NCBI GenBank assembly: GCA_019241645.1
Contig: JAFAWQ010000016.1
Coordinates: 1 to 64,000, forward strand
Source of the DNA: Alphaproteobacteria bacterium
Lineage (GTDB): Bacteria; Pseudomonadota; Alphaproteobacteria; Micropepsales; Micropepsaceae
Direction of reading: 5' to 3'
DNA length: 64,000 nucleotides
Shown here: piece by piece, positions 28,205 through 36,456 of the stretch
How positions within the stretch are numbered: position 1 is the stretch's first letter
Layout of the letters: every line of letters starts with the position of its first letter
Position numbers and translations under genes: made by a program
Notes under the pieces: model-generated
What the model was told of the DNA's origin: nothing
Databases searched by the model: none
What the model saw: only the letters and a program-made list of their open reading frames with translations

Positions 28205-29779
28205 ATGACCTTTCATCCGCCTGCATTCCCCGACGATTTCAACATGGCCGACTATTACGTGTTTTCGAACATCGAAGCCGGACGCGGTGAGAAAACGGCA
28301 ATCTATTTCGAGGGACGCGAAATCAGCTATCGCGAACTGTCAGACAACGTAATGCAGGTTGCCCGCAATCTCATGGCCGATGGCTTGTTACCGGAGCAGC
28401 GCGTGCTTGTGTGCATGCAGGACCGGCCGGAATTCGCCTATGCCTGGTTTGGCGCCCTGAAGGCCGGCGCCGTCGTCACGCAGATCAATCCGCTGCTACC
28501 TGTGACGGATTACGAATATTACCTTGGCTACGTGAAGCCACAGTTCACCTTCGTCGATGAGCAGAGCCTGCCGAGCCTCAGCAAAGCATTGGCAAATTCA
28601 CGCCACTCTAACTGCGGCGACAATGTCATTGTTGTTGGAACGGATTCACCTGCCTACAGGCGATTCGATGATTGGAAGGCGCGCAAGACCGATGCCGTGC
28701 CTTGGCCAACAAAGAAAGACGATCCGGCCGTCTGGCTATTTACGAGCGGCACGACCGGGAAAAGCAAAGGCGCCGTCCATTGCCACTTCCATTTCCCCTT
28801 TAGCACCGAAGTATATGCAAAGAATTTCATCGGGATTGGAGAGACCGACGTAACCATTTCGGGCGCGCGCCTTTTCTTCGGGTATGCGACCGGCACGAAT
28901 CTGATGTTCCCGTTCGCGGTGGGTGCGTCGACAGTGTTGTTTCGCGAGCAGCCCACCCCGGACGTTCTGTTCAAGAAAATTGAACAGCACCGTGCCACGG
29001 TTTTCACCAGCGTACCGACGCTCATCAACAAGATGATGCAGGCGCCACATGAAACGCGCAGCCAGGTTTCCAGTCTGCGTTTCATGTGGAGTGCCGGAGA
29101 GCCGCTGCCGAACGAACTGCACATCCGCTGGGACGCCGCGTTCGGCGTGCCCATCATCGACGGCATCGGCAGCGCGGAGAGCTTCCACATCTACATCAGC
29201 AACAGGCCCGGCGATATCCGCCCCGGAAGCCTTGGCAAACTCGTGCCGGGATACGAAGCGAAGCTGATGGACGACGAAGGGCGCGAAGTCGCGCAAGGTA
29301 ACGTCGGCACGCTGTGGCTGAAAGGCGACTCCGCCGCGCTCCACTATCATGCCGCGTATGACAAATCGAAAGAACATCTGCGGGGCGGCTGGATCGTGAG
29401 CGGCGACAAGTTCCGGCAGGATGCCGAGGGCTACTGGTACTATGAAGGTCGCGGCGATGACCTGCTCAAAAGCGGCGGCATCTATGTCAGTCCGCACGAG
29501 GTGGAGAACTGCCTGATCCAGCACGATGCCGTGCGCGAGTGTTGCGTGCTTGGCCGCAAGGACGATCATGGACTGGAAAAACCGCTGGCGCTGGTTGTGC
29601 TGAAAGAAGGGTTCCGTGCCTCGAATGAACTTGAAGCGGAGCTGATAGCTTTCGCGAAGGCGCGGCTAGCGCGCTACAAAGCGCCCCACTGGATCCGGTT
29701 CGAAGACAATCTCCTCCCCCGCAACGACCGTGACAAGATCGATCGCAAGCGCCTCCGGAAAGACTGCGCGTCAGGCTAG
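28205..29779 (+). CDS. Benzoate-CoA ligase family enzyme (probably 2-aminobenzoate-CoA ligase)
   Basis: The 524-residue acyl-adenylate-forming enzyme opens with 'FNMADYYVFSNIEAGRGEKTAIYFEG', the benzoate-CoA-ligase type N-terminus. The ATP/AMP loop is 'VWLFTSGTTGKSKGAVHCH', later motifs are 'IDGIGSAESFHIYISN' and 'SGDKFRQDAEGYWYYEGRGDDLLKSGGIYVSP', and the C-terminal lysine lies in 'LLPRNDRDKIDRKRL'. It would activate an aromatic acid, and with the neighbours the likely substrate is anthranilate. Salicylate or benzoate are alternatives. Its last bases overlap the end of the convergent HEAT-like gene by nine bases, with no terminator between. Confidence 0.88.
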   Translation: MTFHPPAFPDDFNMADYYVFSNIEAGRGEKTAIYFEGREISYRELSDNVMQVARNLMADGLLPEQRVLVCMQDRPEFAYAWFGALKAGAVVTQINPLLPVTDYEYYLGYVKPQFTFVDEQSLPSLSKALANSRHSNCGDNVIVVGTDSPAYRRFDDWKARKTDAVPWPTKKDDPAVWLFTSGTTGKSKGAVHCHFHFPFSTEVYAKNFIGIGETDVTISGARLFFGYATGTNLMFPFAVGASTVLFREQPTPDVLFKKIEQHRATVFTSVPTLINKMMQAPHETRSQVSSLRFMWSAGEPLPNELHIRWDAAFGVPIIDGIGSAESFHIYISNRPGDIRPGSLGKLVPGYEAKLMDDEGREVAQGNVGTLWLKGDSAALHYHAAYDKSKEHLRGGWIVSGDKFRQDAEGYWYYEGRGDDLLKSGGIYVSPHEVENCLIQHDAVRECCVLGRKDDHGLEKPLALVVLKEGFRASNELEAELIAFAKARLARYKAPHWIRFEDNLLPRNDRDKIDRKRLRKDCASG

Positions 29780-30658
29780 TGGCGTATTCGTTTCGCTTGC
29801 CACCAGTGGATGCGGGTCAGCCGCTACCAGGCGCTCAATTTCCGGCTGGCGATCAGGAAATCCCGTGCGGATTGCCTGGACAGCAGCAGCGCGAATGGAG
29901 GGATCACGGTTTTGACGTGCGACGTCGAACAGCACGCCCGCGCAGTCCTCGTTCGCAAAGTGCCCAACCGCTTCAAGGAAGCTTACCCGCCGCCCGACCT
30001 CGTTGTCGTTCATGGGGACAAGAGCGCTTGTTTCCAGATCGAAATAATACTGCGGCGTTTCGACGATGTCCTTTTCCTCGATCAGGAGGTTCAGCGACAT
30101 GGATGCTTCCACAGGAGGAATTTGGACATGAATGTCATGGTGCGGCCGATAGATCATGACCTTCCCGGTGGTGAGCTTCGTGTCCTCCAGAAACGTCATT
30201 TCCACATGTTCCCCGGCCCGGCCCTCGATTGACCGGCAATCGTATTCGTAAATGCGCGTCCGATATCCCGGACCGGCAACGCCGGCGGTCAAAAGGCTGA
30301 AATTGTGATCGTGCGCGCGCCCGTAAGAATAGATCCGCGCTTCCTGCTCGACCTTTCGAGAGGTGCCGACGGAGGGCAGCCAGAGGTTCAGCCGCAAGGA
30401 AAATGGCGGTGCCCTGTGAATGATAAACGACTGGGGCGCGAAGCTTCCGAGATTGCGCTCTTCCGCAATGCGCTTCAGCTCCGCCACCAGCGCATCTCGA
30501 ATGAATTCGCGGTTCGCCGCGAGGCTCTGGAACTTTTCGGCCACGCATTGCATCGCATCGACGCCATTGTTGCCTTTGTATGCCTTCCTCATCGCCTCAA
30601 TGACATCTTCGACGGCGATCGGGCCATTGTCGTCCCTGGCTTCGAATGAATAGGCCAT
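29771..30658 (-). CDS. Unknown protein, cupin-like domain plus C-terminal HEAT-like repeats (B)
   Basis: The 295-residue protein is not recognised as a named family. Residues 1-75 look helical. Residues 80-200 read as beta-strands with candidate metal ligands in 'YSYGRAHDHNFSLLTAG' (H116, H118) and 'MIYRPHHDIHVQIPP' (H173, H174, H177), a pattern compatible with a cupin-like iron or other metal site. Residues 225-285 look like HEAT repeats ('ANEDCAGVLFDVARQNRD', 'DPSIRAAAVQAIRTGFPD'). The ATG at 30658 is one base after the stop of protein A (TGA-T-ATG). A longer open frame starts at 30709 inside protein A, but the coupled start is better. It is the last gene of the peptide operon. Confidence 0.6.
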   Translation of the reverse strand: MAYSFEARDDNGPIAVEDVIEAMRKAYKGNNGVDAMQCVAEKFQSLAANREFIRDALVAELKRIAEERNLGSFAPQSFIIHRAPPFSLRLNLWLPSVGTSRKVEQEARIYSYGRAHDHNFSLLTAGVAGPGYRTRIYEYDCRSIEGRAGEHVEMTFLEDTKLTTGKVMIYRPHHDIHVQIPPVEASMSLNLLIEEKDIVETPQYYFDLETSALVPMNDNEVGRRVSFLEAVGHFANEDCAGVLFDVARQNRDPSIRAAAVQAIRTGFPDRQPEIERLVAADPHPLVASETNTPLA

Positions 30659-30659
30659 A

Positions 30660-31490
30660 TCAGTGACCGGCCTTTTGCGAAGGCACCACGGCGCTCTTTT
30701 CGATCGCACGCCGTATCGCTGGGTGGGGATCCTCTTTCAACCGCTCGATCGCTTCCCGGACAAGGTCGGGGGAAAGTTGGCTGATCATTTTCACCGTTTC
30801 CCATCGCACGTGGAATTGGGGCGAACTCAGGCCTGTTTCGATGAAATCGCGGCCCACGGGCGCACCAAGCGCCGTGAGCATCTGCATTGCGGTCGTCATC
30901 TGACTTGAAAAACGGTCGAGTACCGTTACGCCTTTGGGCGCCAGCGTTTCTCGATCGAAAGCCCATTCATAATCGCCAACGGATTCGGAGTGCAGGCGAA
31001 GCACAAAGGCCATTTCACCGTCGGCTTTCCAGTCCAGCACATCCGTATTCCCGTTGCGCTCCAGCGCCTCGCCAGGCTGCAACTGGATCACATCGAGGAG
31101 TTCGAGTCGGGCGTTCGGGTCATAGACGTCGTTCTGAAGCGGACGGTCCGGCTTGTAGCGATGAATGGTGGCCGGGACGCGGCCGACATTTCTTGCCATA
31201 TAATGCTGTGGGTGAAGGTACAGCCCGCTGGGCGGACGGTCGATCATGGCCAATGAAACCGCATATCCCTTGGTCACATTGATCGTCAGAGAATTGCGGT
31301 CTCGGAAGACCAAGAATTCCTTGTCGTCCAGAATTTCTTGGAGGCGGTAATGGCTCCACCCGTTGAGGAAGGCGCTGTCCATTTCCGAAAATATGGCGCG
31401 AGCGGACCAGAACTTCTCTCCCGCGCCGGGAACGAGCAACCGATCAAGATCACGGATTATCCGGACAAACTTGTCCGTATCGGCGGACAT
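30660..31490 (-). CDS. Unknown protein, cupin-like domain plus C-terminal HEAT-like repeats (A)
   Basis: The 276-residue protein (MSADTDKFVRIIRDLDRLL) has the same order as its downstream neighbour: a helical N-part, a central beta-rich domain with candidate ligands at 'YLHPQHYMARN' (H93, H96) and 'TIHRYKPD' (H110), a strand block 'LLDVIQLQPGEALERNG' reminiscent of a cupin, then helical repeats ('SPQFHVRWETVKMISQLSPD', 'EDPHPAIRRAIEKSA'). The two look like diverged paralogues. It follows the 57-residue peptide gene after 181 bases. The start is uncertain: ATG at 31490 has only GGA directly before it, and a GTG at 31553 is possible. A peptide-modifying oxygenase is a hypothesis only. Confidence 0.55.
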   Translation of the reverse strand: MSADTDKFVRIIRDLDRLLVPGAGEKFWSARAIFSEMDSAFLNGWSHYRLQEILDDKEFLVFRDRNSLTINVTKGYAVSLAMIDRPPSGLYLHPQHYMARNVGRVPATIHRYKPDRPLQNDVYDPNARLELLDVIQLQPGEALERNGNTDVLDWKADGEMAFVLRLHSESVGDYEWAFDRETLAPKGVTVLDRFSSQMTTAMQMLTALGAPVGRDFIETGLSSPQFHVRWETVKMISQLSPDLVREAIERLKEDPHPAIRRAIEKSAVVPSQKAGH

Positions 31491-31614
31491 TCCATACGCC
31501 CCGCACGTAACGCGCAGACCGAACCGCTTGGCGGAATCGGCAACATAGCACACAGAAGTGAGGGGATAATTCGACCCCCACTCCCGCGCACATCAATCCG
31601 GACAGCCCCTCCCA

Positions 31615-31637
31615 CTTGGCGGAAATATCCAGCCAAG
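31615..31637 (-). other. Hairpin between peptide gene and downstream proteins
   Basis: The 181-base gap between the peptide stop and protein A contains a 6-bp perfect stem CTTGGC / GCCAAG with an 11-base loop, 35 bases after the stop. There is no T run, so it is not a standard terminator. It could set the ratio of peptide to downstream proteins. Confidence 0.35.
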
Positions 31638-31671
31638 GTCGAAACTGCCCTCCGCTCACAAAATGAGCAGC

Positions 31672-31845
31672 TTATTCGTCCAGCGTCGGCACGAGGCTGG
31701 TAACGTCGCCAGCGCTTTCAGGACGGATGAATGGACGAATGGGGCCGTAGAGGCTGCCGCAGGGCATGCCGCTGATGGGGTCGTACCCGCCGATTGCCGA
31801 CAGTTCCACGTCCAGGTCCGCGATTACGCTTTTCTCGGTTTTCAT
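31672..31845 (-). CDS. Small peptide (57 residues) with double-glycine-like leader; candidate RiPP precursor
   Basis: This short gene has a good ribosome site (GAGGAAG, ending four bases before the ATG at 31845). The product starts MKTEKSVIADLDVELSAIGG. 'LDVELSAIGG' resembles the double-glycine leader of peptides exported or processed by C39 peptidases. If cleavage occurs after G20, the remaining 37 residues begin YDPISGMPCGSLYGPIRP, with one cysteine (C29) and several Pro and Gly. No C39 transporter or known RiPP enzyme (LanM, radical SAM, YcaO, DUF692) is in the window. It is the first gene before two unknown cupin/HEAT-like proteins. A non-RiPP small regulator is the alternative. Confidence 0.6.
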   Translation of the reverse strand: MKTEKSVIADLDVELSAIGGYDPISGMPCGSLYGPIRPFIRPESAGDVTSLVPTLDE

Positions 31846-31945
31846 TGGTCTTCCTCGCGCGATTTGAGTCCCCAAATGCAGACGCGGCCACCTTCGCGCG
31901 GACAGCCTTGTCCAGCGTCCGGCCCCTTCGACCGGATCGCGCAAT

Positions 31946-31974
31946 ATAGTTAGCGATTCCTTAAGAGATGTCAA
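31946..31974 (-). promoter_or_regulatory. Candidate promoter of the peptide operon
   Basis: On the minus strand a consensus -35 TTGACA (31969-31974) is followed, 17 bases later, by AACTAT (31946-31951), with TATATT overlapping it slightly further on. This lies about 100 bases upstream of the peptide start. The -10 match is poor at the ideal spacing, so this is tentative. The rest of the 345-base gap between the peptide and the histidine kinase shows no gene. Confidence 0.35.
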
Positions 31975-32190
31975 CAACTTCTCACTATCTCGCTAAGGTA
32001 TTGAAAATAATGAAAGTCTATCGGGGGTTCCGGTTCTTTGTCGGCCGCATTGCTTGCCGCCAACCAAATTCCTTCAATTTTACGGGCCGTAAAGCTCGAC
32101 AGATCAGAATAGCCGGGGCCCGGGACGTCATTGCTGCGGCGCGCTGGCGGGCAAGCGCACCAGGATCAGGCATTGGACACGAAGCCTGCG

Positions 32191-34428
32191 ATGAGTACCG
32201 CACCAACGAAAACGGGTCGGCCGCCTATCCGACACCCGCCCGGCATTGTCGGGTTTCTGCGGCGCCGAGTCATTTTTCCTGGTCTCCGGCTTGCGTGCTT
32301 CGCCTTTGTGACACTTTCGGCCCTTTGTCCTGAGATGCATGCGGCCCAGATCGGCCGGAGCGACTGGGCGGAGTTCGACCGCAAGATCGCCGCCGCCCAA
32401 AAACTCATGCTCGCAAACCCAAACGATGCGATGCGAGCCGCACAAAACGCAGCTGCCCTGGCCAACCGGTACAAACAATCTCCGCATTACCGTCGTGCTG
32501 CTGCAACCGCACTCTGGCTGGAAGCAGAAGCCTTGATGCGAACGAGCCGGCTCCCCGAAGCTCGCATCGCCGTCAACCAGGCGGAGCAGTTTGCAGCGGA
32601 CGACAAAACGGTCACCAAATTCGATGGCGACCTCGCGTTGACGCACGCTCGAATTGCCGAATCGAGCGGCGACTTCGCGGACGCGCTCAGGAGTTATCAG
32701 CGAGCGCATGCGATTTTCTTGCGGATCGGAGTACCCCGCAGCCAGGCACTCGCGCTGCTGGGCCTTGGCGACCTGTATGGAAAGGCTCGGGATTTCAACC
32801 GTGAAATCCGTTACTATGGCGAGGCGGTCAGAACCTATTCCGGTGACCGGACCATCGCGTTCGCAGCCGCCAATAACCTTGGCTTTGCCTATCAGCAGAT
32901 GGGCCACTACGATCAGTCGATCCCGTTTTTTGACAAGGCTCTCAGCACTGCCGTATTGCTTAAAAGTCCGCTGCTCCAGGCAAACATCCTCGACAATCTT
33001 GCCGTCAGCTATGCGAGACTTCAGAGACTTCCAGAGGCGGAGCACGCCGCACGCCGTTCCCTGAGCTTGATGAGTAAGAAGGGCGAGGCCGAAGAAACCC
33101 GATCCGCATGGGGCGCCCAAGCGGAGATTGCGTACCGGCGTGGGGATTTCGATGCCGCGGTCGCCAATTTGCAGCAGGCCTTTCGCGACCTCGACGTGAA
33201 GAAGACCACGCCGATATTCCGCGACATTCACGAGATTGCGTACAAGGTGTATCGCAAAATCGGCAATCTGCCCTTGGCGATTGCTCATCTCGCGGCCCTG
33301 AAGCGGCTCGACGATCAGGGCCGGTCGCTTGCCGCGTCAGCCAATCTCGCTTTGCTTGCCGCGCAATTCGATTTCGCAACCCAGGATCTTGAAATCGAGC
33401 ACCTCAAATCCGCCAAACTCGAGCGCGACATCAAGCTACGAAAATCCCAAGCCGAAACTGGAGCCGTGGTTTTCGCCAGCGTGATTGTCGCAGCCATCCT
33501 TCTATTTGGCTGGATCGCCTGGCGCCACACGATCCTCAGCCAGCACCGTAACACCATCGAGCAGAAAAATACGCAACTCGTCAAAACCCTGGCTGAAAGA
33601 GACAGTGAAATCCAAAGGCGCACAGCCGTTGAGACGCATCTGCGCGATGCCGTGCAGGTCGCCGAGCAGGCGAACCGCGCCAAGAGCCATTTTCTCGCAA
33701 ACATGAGTCACGAGCTGCGCACACCGCTTAACGCCATTATCGGATTTTCTGAGCTCATGCTTGTCCGCAGCATGAAATCAGATGACGTGCGCGACTACGC
33801 CGGCGACATTTTGGAAGCGGGACGCCACCTGCTGGCCGTATTGAATAATATTCTCGACCTGGCACGTATCGAATCCGGCAAGGTCGATCTTGAAGGCAGT
33901 ATCGTCAGGTTGGGGGATGTCGTGCACTATGCCCTATCGGTGCTGGGGGGCCTGAATGCGCGGACCGGAAAAGCGTTCAGCGTTTCGGGAGAAATGGATC
34001 TTCTTGTCCATGTTGACGAGGTGAGACTCCGGCAAGTGATCATTAACCTCCTCTCGAACGCGGTGAAGTTCACGAAGGAAGGCGACTCCATCGACATTCG
34101 CATCGATCGCGTCGAGGGGGGCGTCGACATAGCGGTTGAGGATAGTGGTCAAGGTATTCCGGCCGACAAGCTCTCGAGCATCATGGAGCCATTTGTTCAG
34201 GCCGACAGCTCTTACGCGCGCTCGCACGGCGGAAGCGGTCTCGGTCTGGCGATCGTTAAGTCACTCGTTGAATTGCATGGCGGCAGCTTTGCGATCAACA
34301 GCGAGCATGGCAAGGGAACCATCGCGCGGCTGCACCTCCCCGAAGAGCGCTTGGTAGAGCCCGGCAGCGCAAACATTCCGAAGCGAGTCGAAGCCTACCG
34401 GAGCATTCGGCCTCTGCCGGCCGCATGA
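32191..34428 (+). CDS. Hybrid-lacking sensor histidine kinase with TPR sensor domain
   Basis: The 745-residue protein has a hydrophobic N-terminal segment (about residues 30-45) and then TPR-like helical repeats ('DLALTHARIAESSGDFADALRSYQRA', 'FAAANNLGFAYQQMGHYDQS') that are probably periplasmic. A transmembrane helix (about 425-445), a short coiled coil, a HisKA domain ('FLANMSHELRTPLNAIIGF', phospho-acceptor His507) and a HATPase domain ('NLLSNAVKFTKEG', 'VEDSGQGIPADKL', 'HGGSGLGLAIVKSLVELHGG') follow. No receiver domain or partner response regulator is adjacent. I start at ATG 32191; the frame is open from 32131. It diverges from the peptide operon. Confidence 0.9.
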   Translation: MSTAPTKTGRPPIRHPPGIVGFLRRRVIFPGLRLACFAFVTLSALCPEMHAAQIGRSDWAEFDRKIAAAQKLMLANPNDAMRAAQNAAALANRYKQSPHYRRAAATALWLEAEALMRTSRLPEARIAVNQAEQFAADDKTVTKFDGDLALTHARIAESSGDFADALRSYQRAHAIFLRIGVPRSQALALLGLGDLYGKARDFNREIRYYGEAVRTYSGDRTIAFAAANNLGFAYQQMGHYDQSIPFFDKALSTAVLLKSPLLQANILDNLAVSYARLQRLPEAEHAARRSLSLMSKKGEAEETRSAWGAQAEIAYRRGDFDAAVANLQQAFRDLDVKKTTPIFRDIHEIAYKVYRKIGNLPLAIAHLAALKRLDDQGRSLAASANLALLAAQFDFATQDLEIEHLKSAKLERDIKLRKSQAETGAVVFASVIVAAILLFGWIAWRHTILSQHRNTIEQKNTQLVKTLAERDSEIQRRTAVETHLRDAVQVAEQANRAKSHFLANMSHELRTPLNAIIGFSELMLVRSMKSDDVRDYAGDILEAGRHLLAVLNNILDLARIESGKVDLEGSIVRLGDVVHYALSVLGGLNARTGKAFSVSGEMDLLVHVDEVRLRQVIINLLSNAVKFTKEGDSIDIRIDRVEGGVDIAVEDSGQGIPADKLSSIMEPFVQADSSYARSHGGSGLGLAIVKSLVELHGGSFAINSEHGKGTIARLHLPEERLVEPGSANIPKRVEAYRSIRPLPAA

Positions 34429-34439
34429 TGGTGATCGGT

Positions 34440-36335
34440 TCAGGAACGAGCGGCGACCGCATCTGTCTTGGCTGCCGCGGGACTGCTCACCGCCAAGATA
34501 ACGGCACCGGTCAGCGCAGCAAGCACCGAACCGATCAGTACGCCGATTTTTGCGACGTCAGCGATCGGACCATGGGGAAACGCCTGGTCTGCCAATAGCA
34601 GAGATACGGTATCTCCAATTCCACAAAGACACGCCGCGCCCAAAAAATAGCGCGGACTAATTCCTTCCGGCGCAATTGCAATGCCGGATTTGACGGCCAC
34701 CCATGAGGCTATCGAAATGCCGAGCGGCTTCCCGATCACAAGGCCGAGTACGACACCCGCAATGACATTGGCCGCCCCCGCCGCCGACAGATTGACGTTG
34801 AAACCGATGCCGGCCGCCGAAAACGCAAAGAGCGGCAGGACAAGATAGGCCGTCCATGGCGACACAGCTCTCTCGATCCGGTCCGCGGGAGAGAGCAGCC
34901 TGTCGCTGGCCGCGGAGAGATTCCGGCTTGCCCAATCCCAGACGGCTTCCTCTTCAAGGCGGAGCCGCTGTGAGCCCGCTTTTGCTGCTCCGTTTTGCTC
35001 CGCTTCGAGCGTCGCAAGCGCAGTCGCAGCCTGGGCCAGCAGAGGACCGACGGCCGGCGTTGGTCGGGTTGGAAGAAATGCGGCCAATATGACTCCCGCA
35101 AGCGCACCGTGAACCCCCGTCGAGTGAAGGCATATCCAAAGCACGGCTGTGGTGACGACATATGGCCAGACCCCATAAACACGCCATCGATGCAGCACAT
35201 ACAAGATCGCAATCGTTCCAAGACCAGCCATGATCCACACCAGGTTGAACCCGTGTGGGTAGAAGATCGCCAGCGTCAGGACCGATAGAATATCGTCAAC
35301 CACCGCGAAAGCCGCGACAAACACGCGGAGGCTCGCCGGAATACGGGAGCCGAAAAGCGCGAGGACCCCAAGCGCGAACGCGATATCCGTTGCGGTGGGT
35401 ACGGACCACCCTGATGCGGTAGGGCCGGAGTTGAAAAAAAGATAGATCCCTGTCGGCGCGACCATGCCCCCAAGGGCGGAAATAACGGGCAGCGCCGCGG
35501 CGCGCGGTTTGGTGAGGGACCCGCTTGTCAATTCCCGACGGATCTCGAGCCCTACGAGCAAAAAGAAAATGGCCAGCAGACCTTCCGAACACCAGGCCGC
35601 GACCGGCATCGAAAGCAGGTTCCCCGGCGCACCGATCCCTAACGGCAGATTGACAAACATGCGGTACAGAGGCGCCAGCGGCGTGTTCGCACATACAAGC
35701 GCGAAAACTGCCGCCACCAGCAAGGCAAGCCCACCCGACGCGGGAAGGCTTGCGAACGCTCGAGCTGAACGCTGAACCCGCGCAGCGATCGGCTGCTCGA
35801 TCGCTTCCAGCATGGAATAAAAATCCCAGGCGCCATCATAGCGCAGGCGATCGATGAAGATGGTTGGCGTCCCGGTCACGCCATTGTGCCGCCCGCGCCG
35901 CTTGTCCGATTCGACCCGCGTCCGAACTTCGTCGCTGTCCAAATCGCATTGAAAGGCATCCAAGTCGATGCCAAGCGACCGGACATGCCCCAGCACGTCC
36001 TCTTGGCTCGGCGGCGGATTGTCGAAGAGCCAGTCGTGCATTTGCCAAAAGCAGCCTTGCCGGGCTGCCGCTTCCGTCACGCGTGAAATGAACGTCGCGC
36101 CGGGATGCGCCTTCTCGTTGGGAAAATGACGAAACACATACACGAACCTGTCGCCCAGAAGTTCGCGCAACTGGAGGACAACCGGACGCAGCCGCCTGCA
36201 GAAGGGGCAGAGGTAGTCGCCATACAAAACGAAAGTAATGGCATTCTCCGCGGCTAGGTTGCCGCGGATATGATCCCGCCCTTCCTCAACCGGGTGCCCC
36301 AACCATAGGCGGTCCAATTGTGGCTCGTCTGGCAC
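34440..36335 (-). CDS. nhaA: DsbA-like thioredoxin domain fused to Na+/H+ antiporter NhaA
   Basis: The product of about 631 residues joins two domains. Residues 30-180 are DsbA/thioredoxin-like with 'TFVLYGDYLCPFCRRLRPVV' (C43-P-F-C46) and the cis-Pro segment 'GVTGTPTIFIDRLRYDG'. From about 205 onward is NhaA with some 12 membrane helices; 'VPTATDIAFALGVL' and 'FAVVDDILSVLTLAIF' contain the conserved Asp residues used for Na+/H+ exchange. NhaA-thioredoxin fusions are known. The long open frame begins inside pbpC; I choose GTG 36335 (VPDEPQLDRLWLGHP) because AGGGAG lies nine bases upstream. It follows pbpC on the same strand. Confidence 0.85.
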   Translation of the reverse strand: MPDEPQLDRLWLGHPVEEGRDHIRGNLAAENAITFVLYGDYLCPFCRRLRPVVLQLRELLGDRFVYVFRHFPNEKAHPGATFISRVTEAAARQGCFWQMHDWLFDNPPPSQEDVLGHVRSLGIDLDAFQCDLDSDEVRTRVESDKRRGRHNGVTGTPTIFIDRLRYDGAWDFYSMLEAIEQPIAARVQRSARAFASLPASGGLALLVAAVFALVCANTPLAPLYRMFVNLPLGIGAPGNLLSMPVAAWCSEGLLAIFFLLVGLEIRRELTSGSLTKPRAAALPVISALGGMVAPTGIYLFFNSGPTASGWSVPTATDIAFALGVLALFGSRIPASLRVFVAAFAVVDDILSVLTLAIFYPHGFNLVWIMAGLGTIAILYVLHRWRVYGVWPYVVTTAVLWICLHSTGVHGALAGVILAAFLPTRPTPAVGPLLAQAATALATLEAEQNGAAKAGSQRLRLEEEAVWDWASRNLSAASDRLLSPADRIERAVSPWTAYLVLPLFAFSAAGIGFNVNLSAAGAANVIAGVVLGLVIGKPLGISIASWVAVKSGIAIAPEGISPRYFLGAACLCGIGDTVSLLLADQAFPHGPIADVAKIGVLIGSVLAALTGAVILAVSSPAAAKTDAVAARS

Positions 36336-36456
36336 CTGCAATGTCTCCCTGATCCAGATAGGGTACCCGTATATCGCCCGTTCGCGGTACCCTCTTGCCG
36401 GTGGAAATTTTCGGTCGATCCCCGTCCTGCCATCAAACGCTGACAGAACGAGCGAT

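Noticed and set aside
31450..31659. 69-codon frame between the peptide gene and protein A
   Set aside because: No ribosome site, unlikely composition and overlap with the start of protein A in another frame.
31968..32333. 121-codon plus-strand frame across the peptide/kinase control region
   Set aside because: It runs out of frame into the kinase gene, has no ribosome site and no recognisable sequence.
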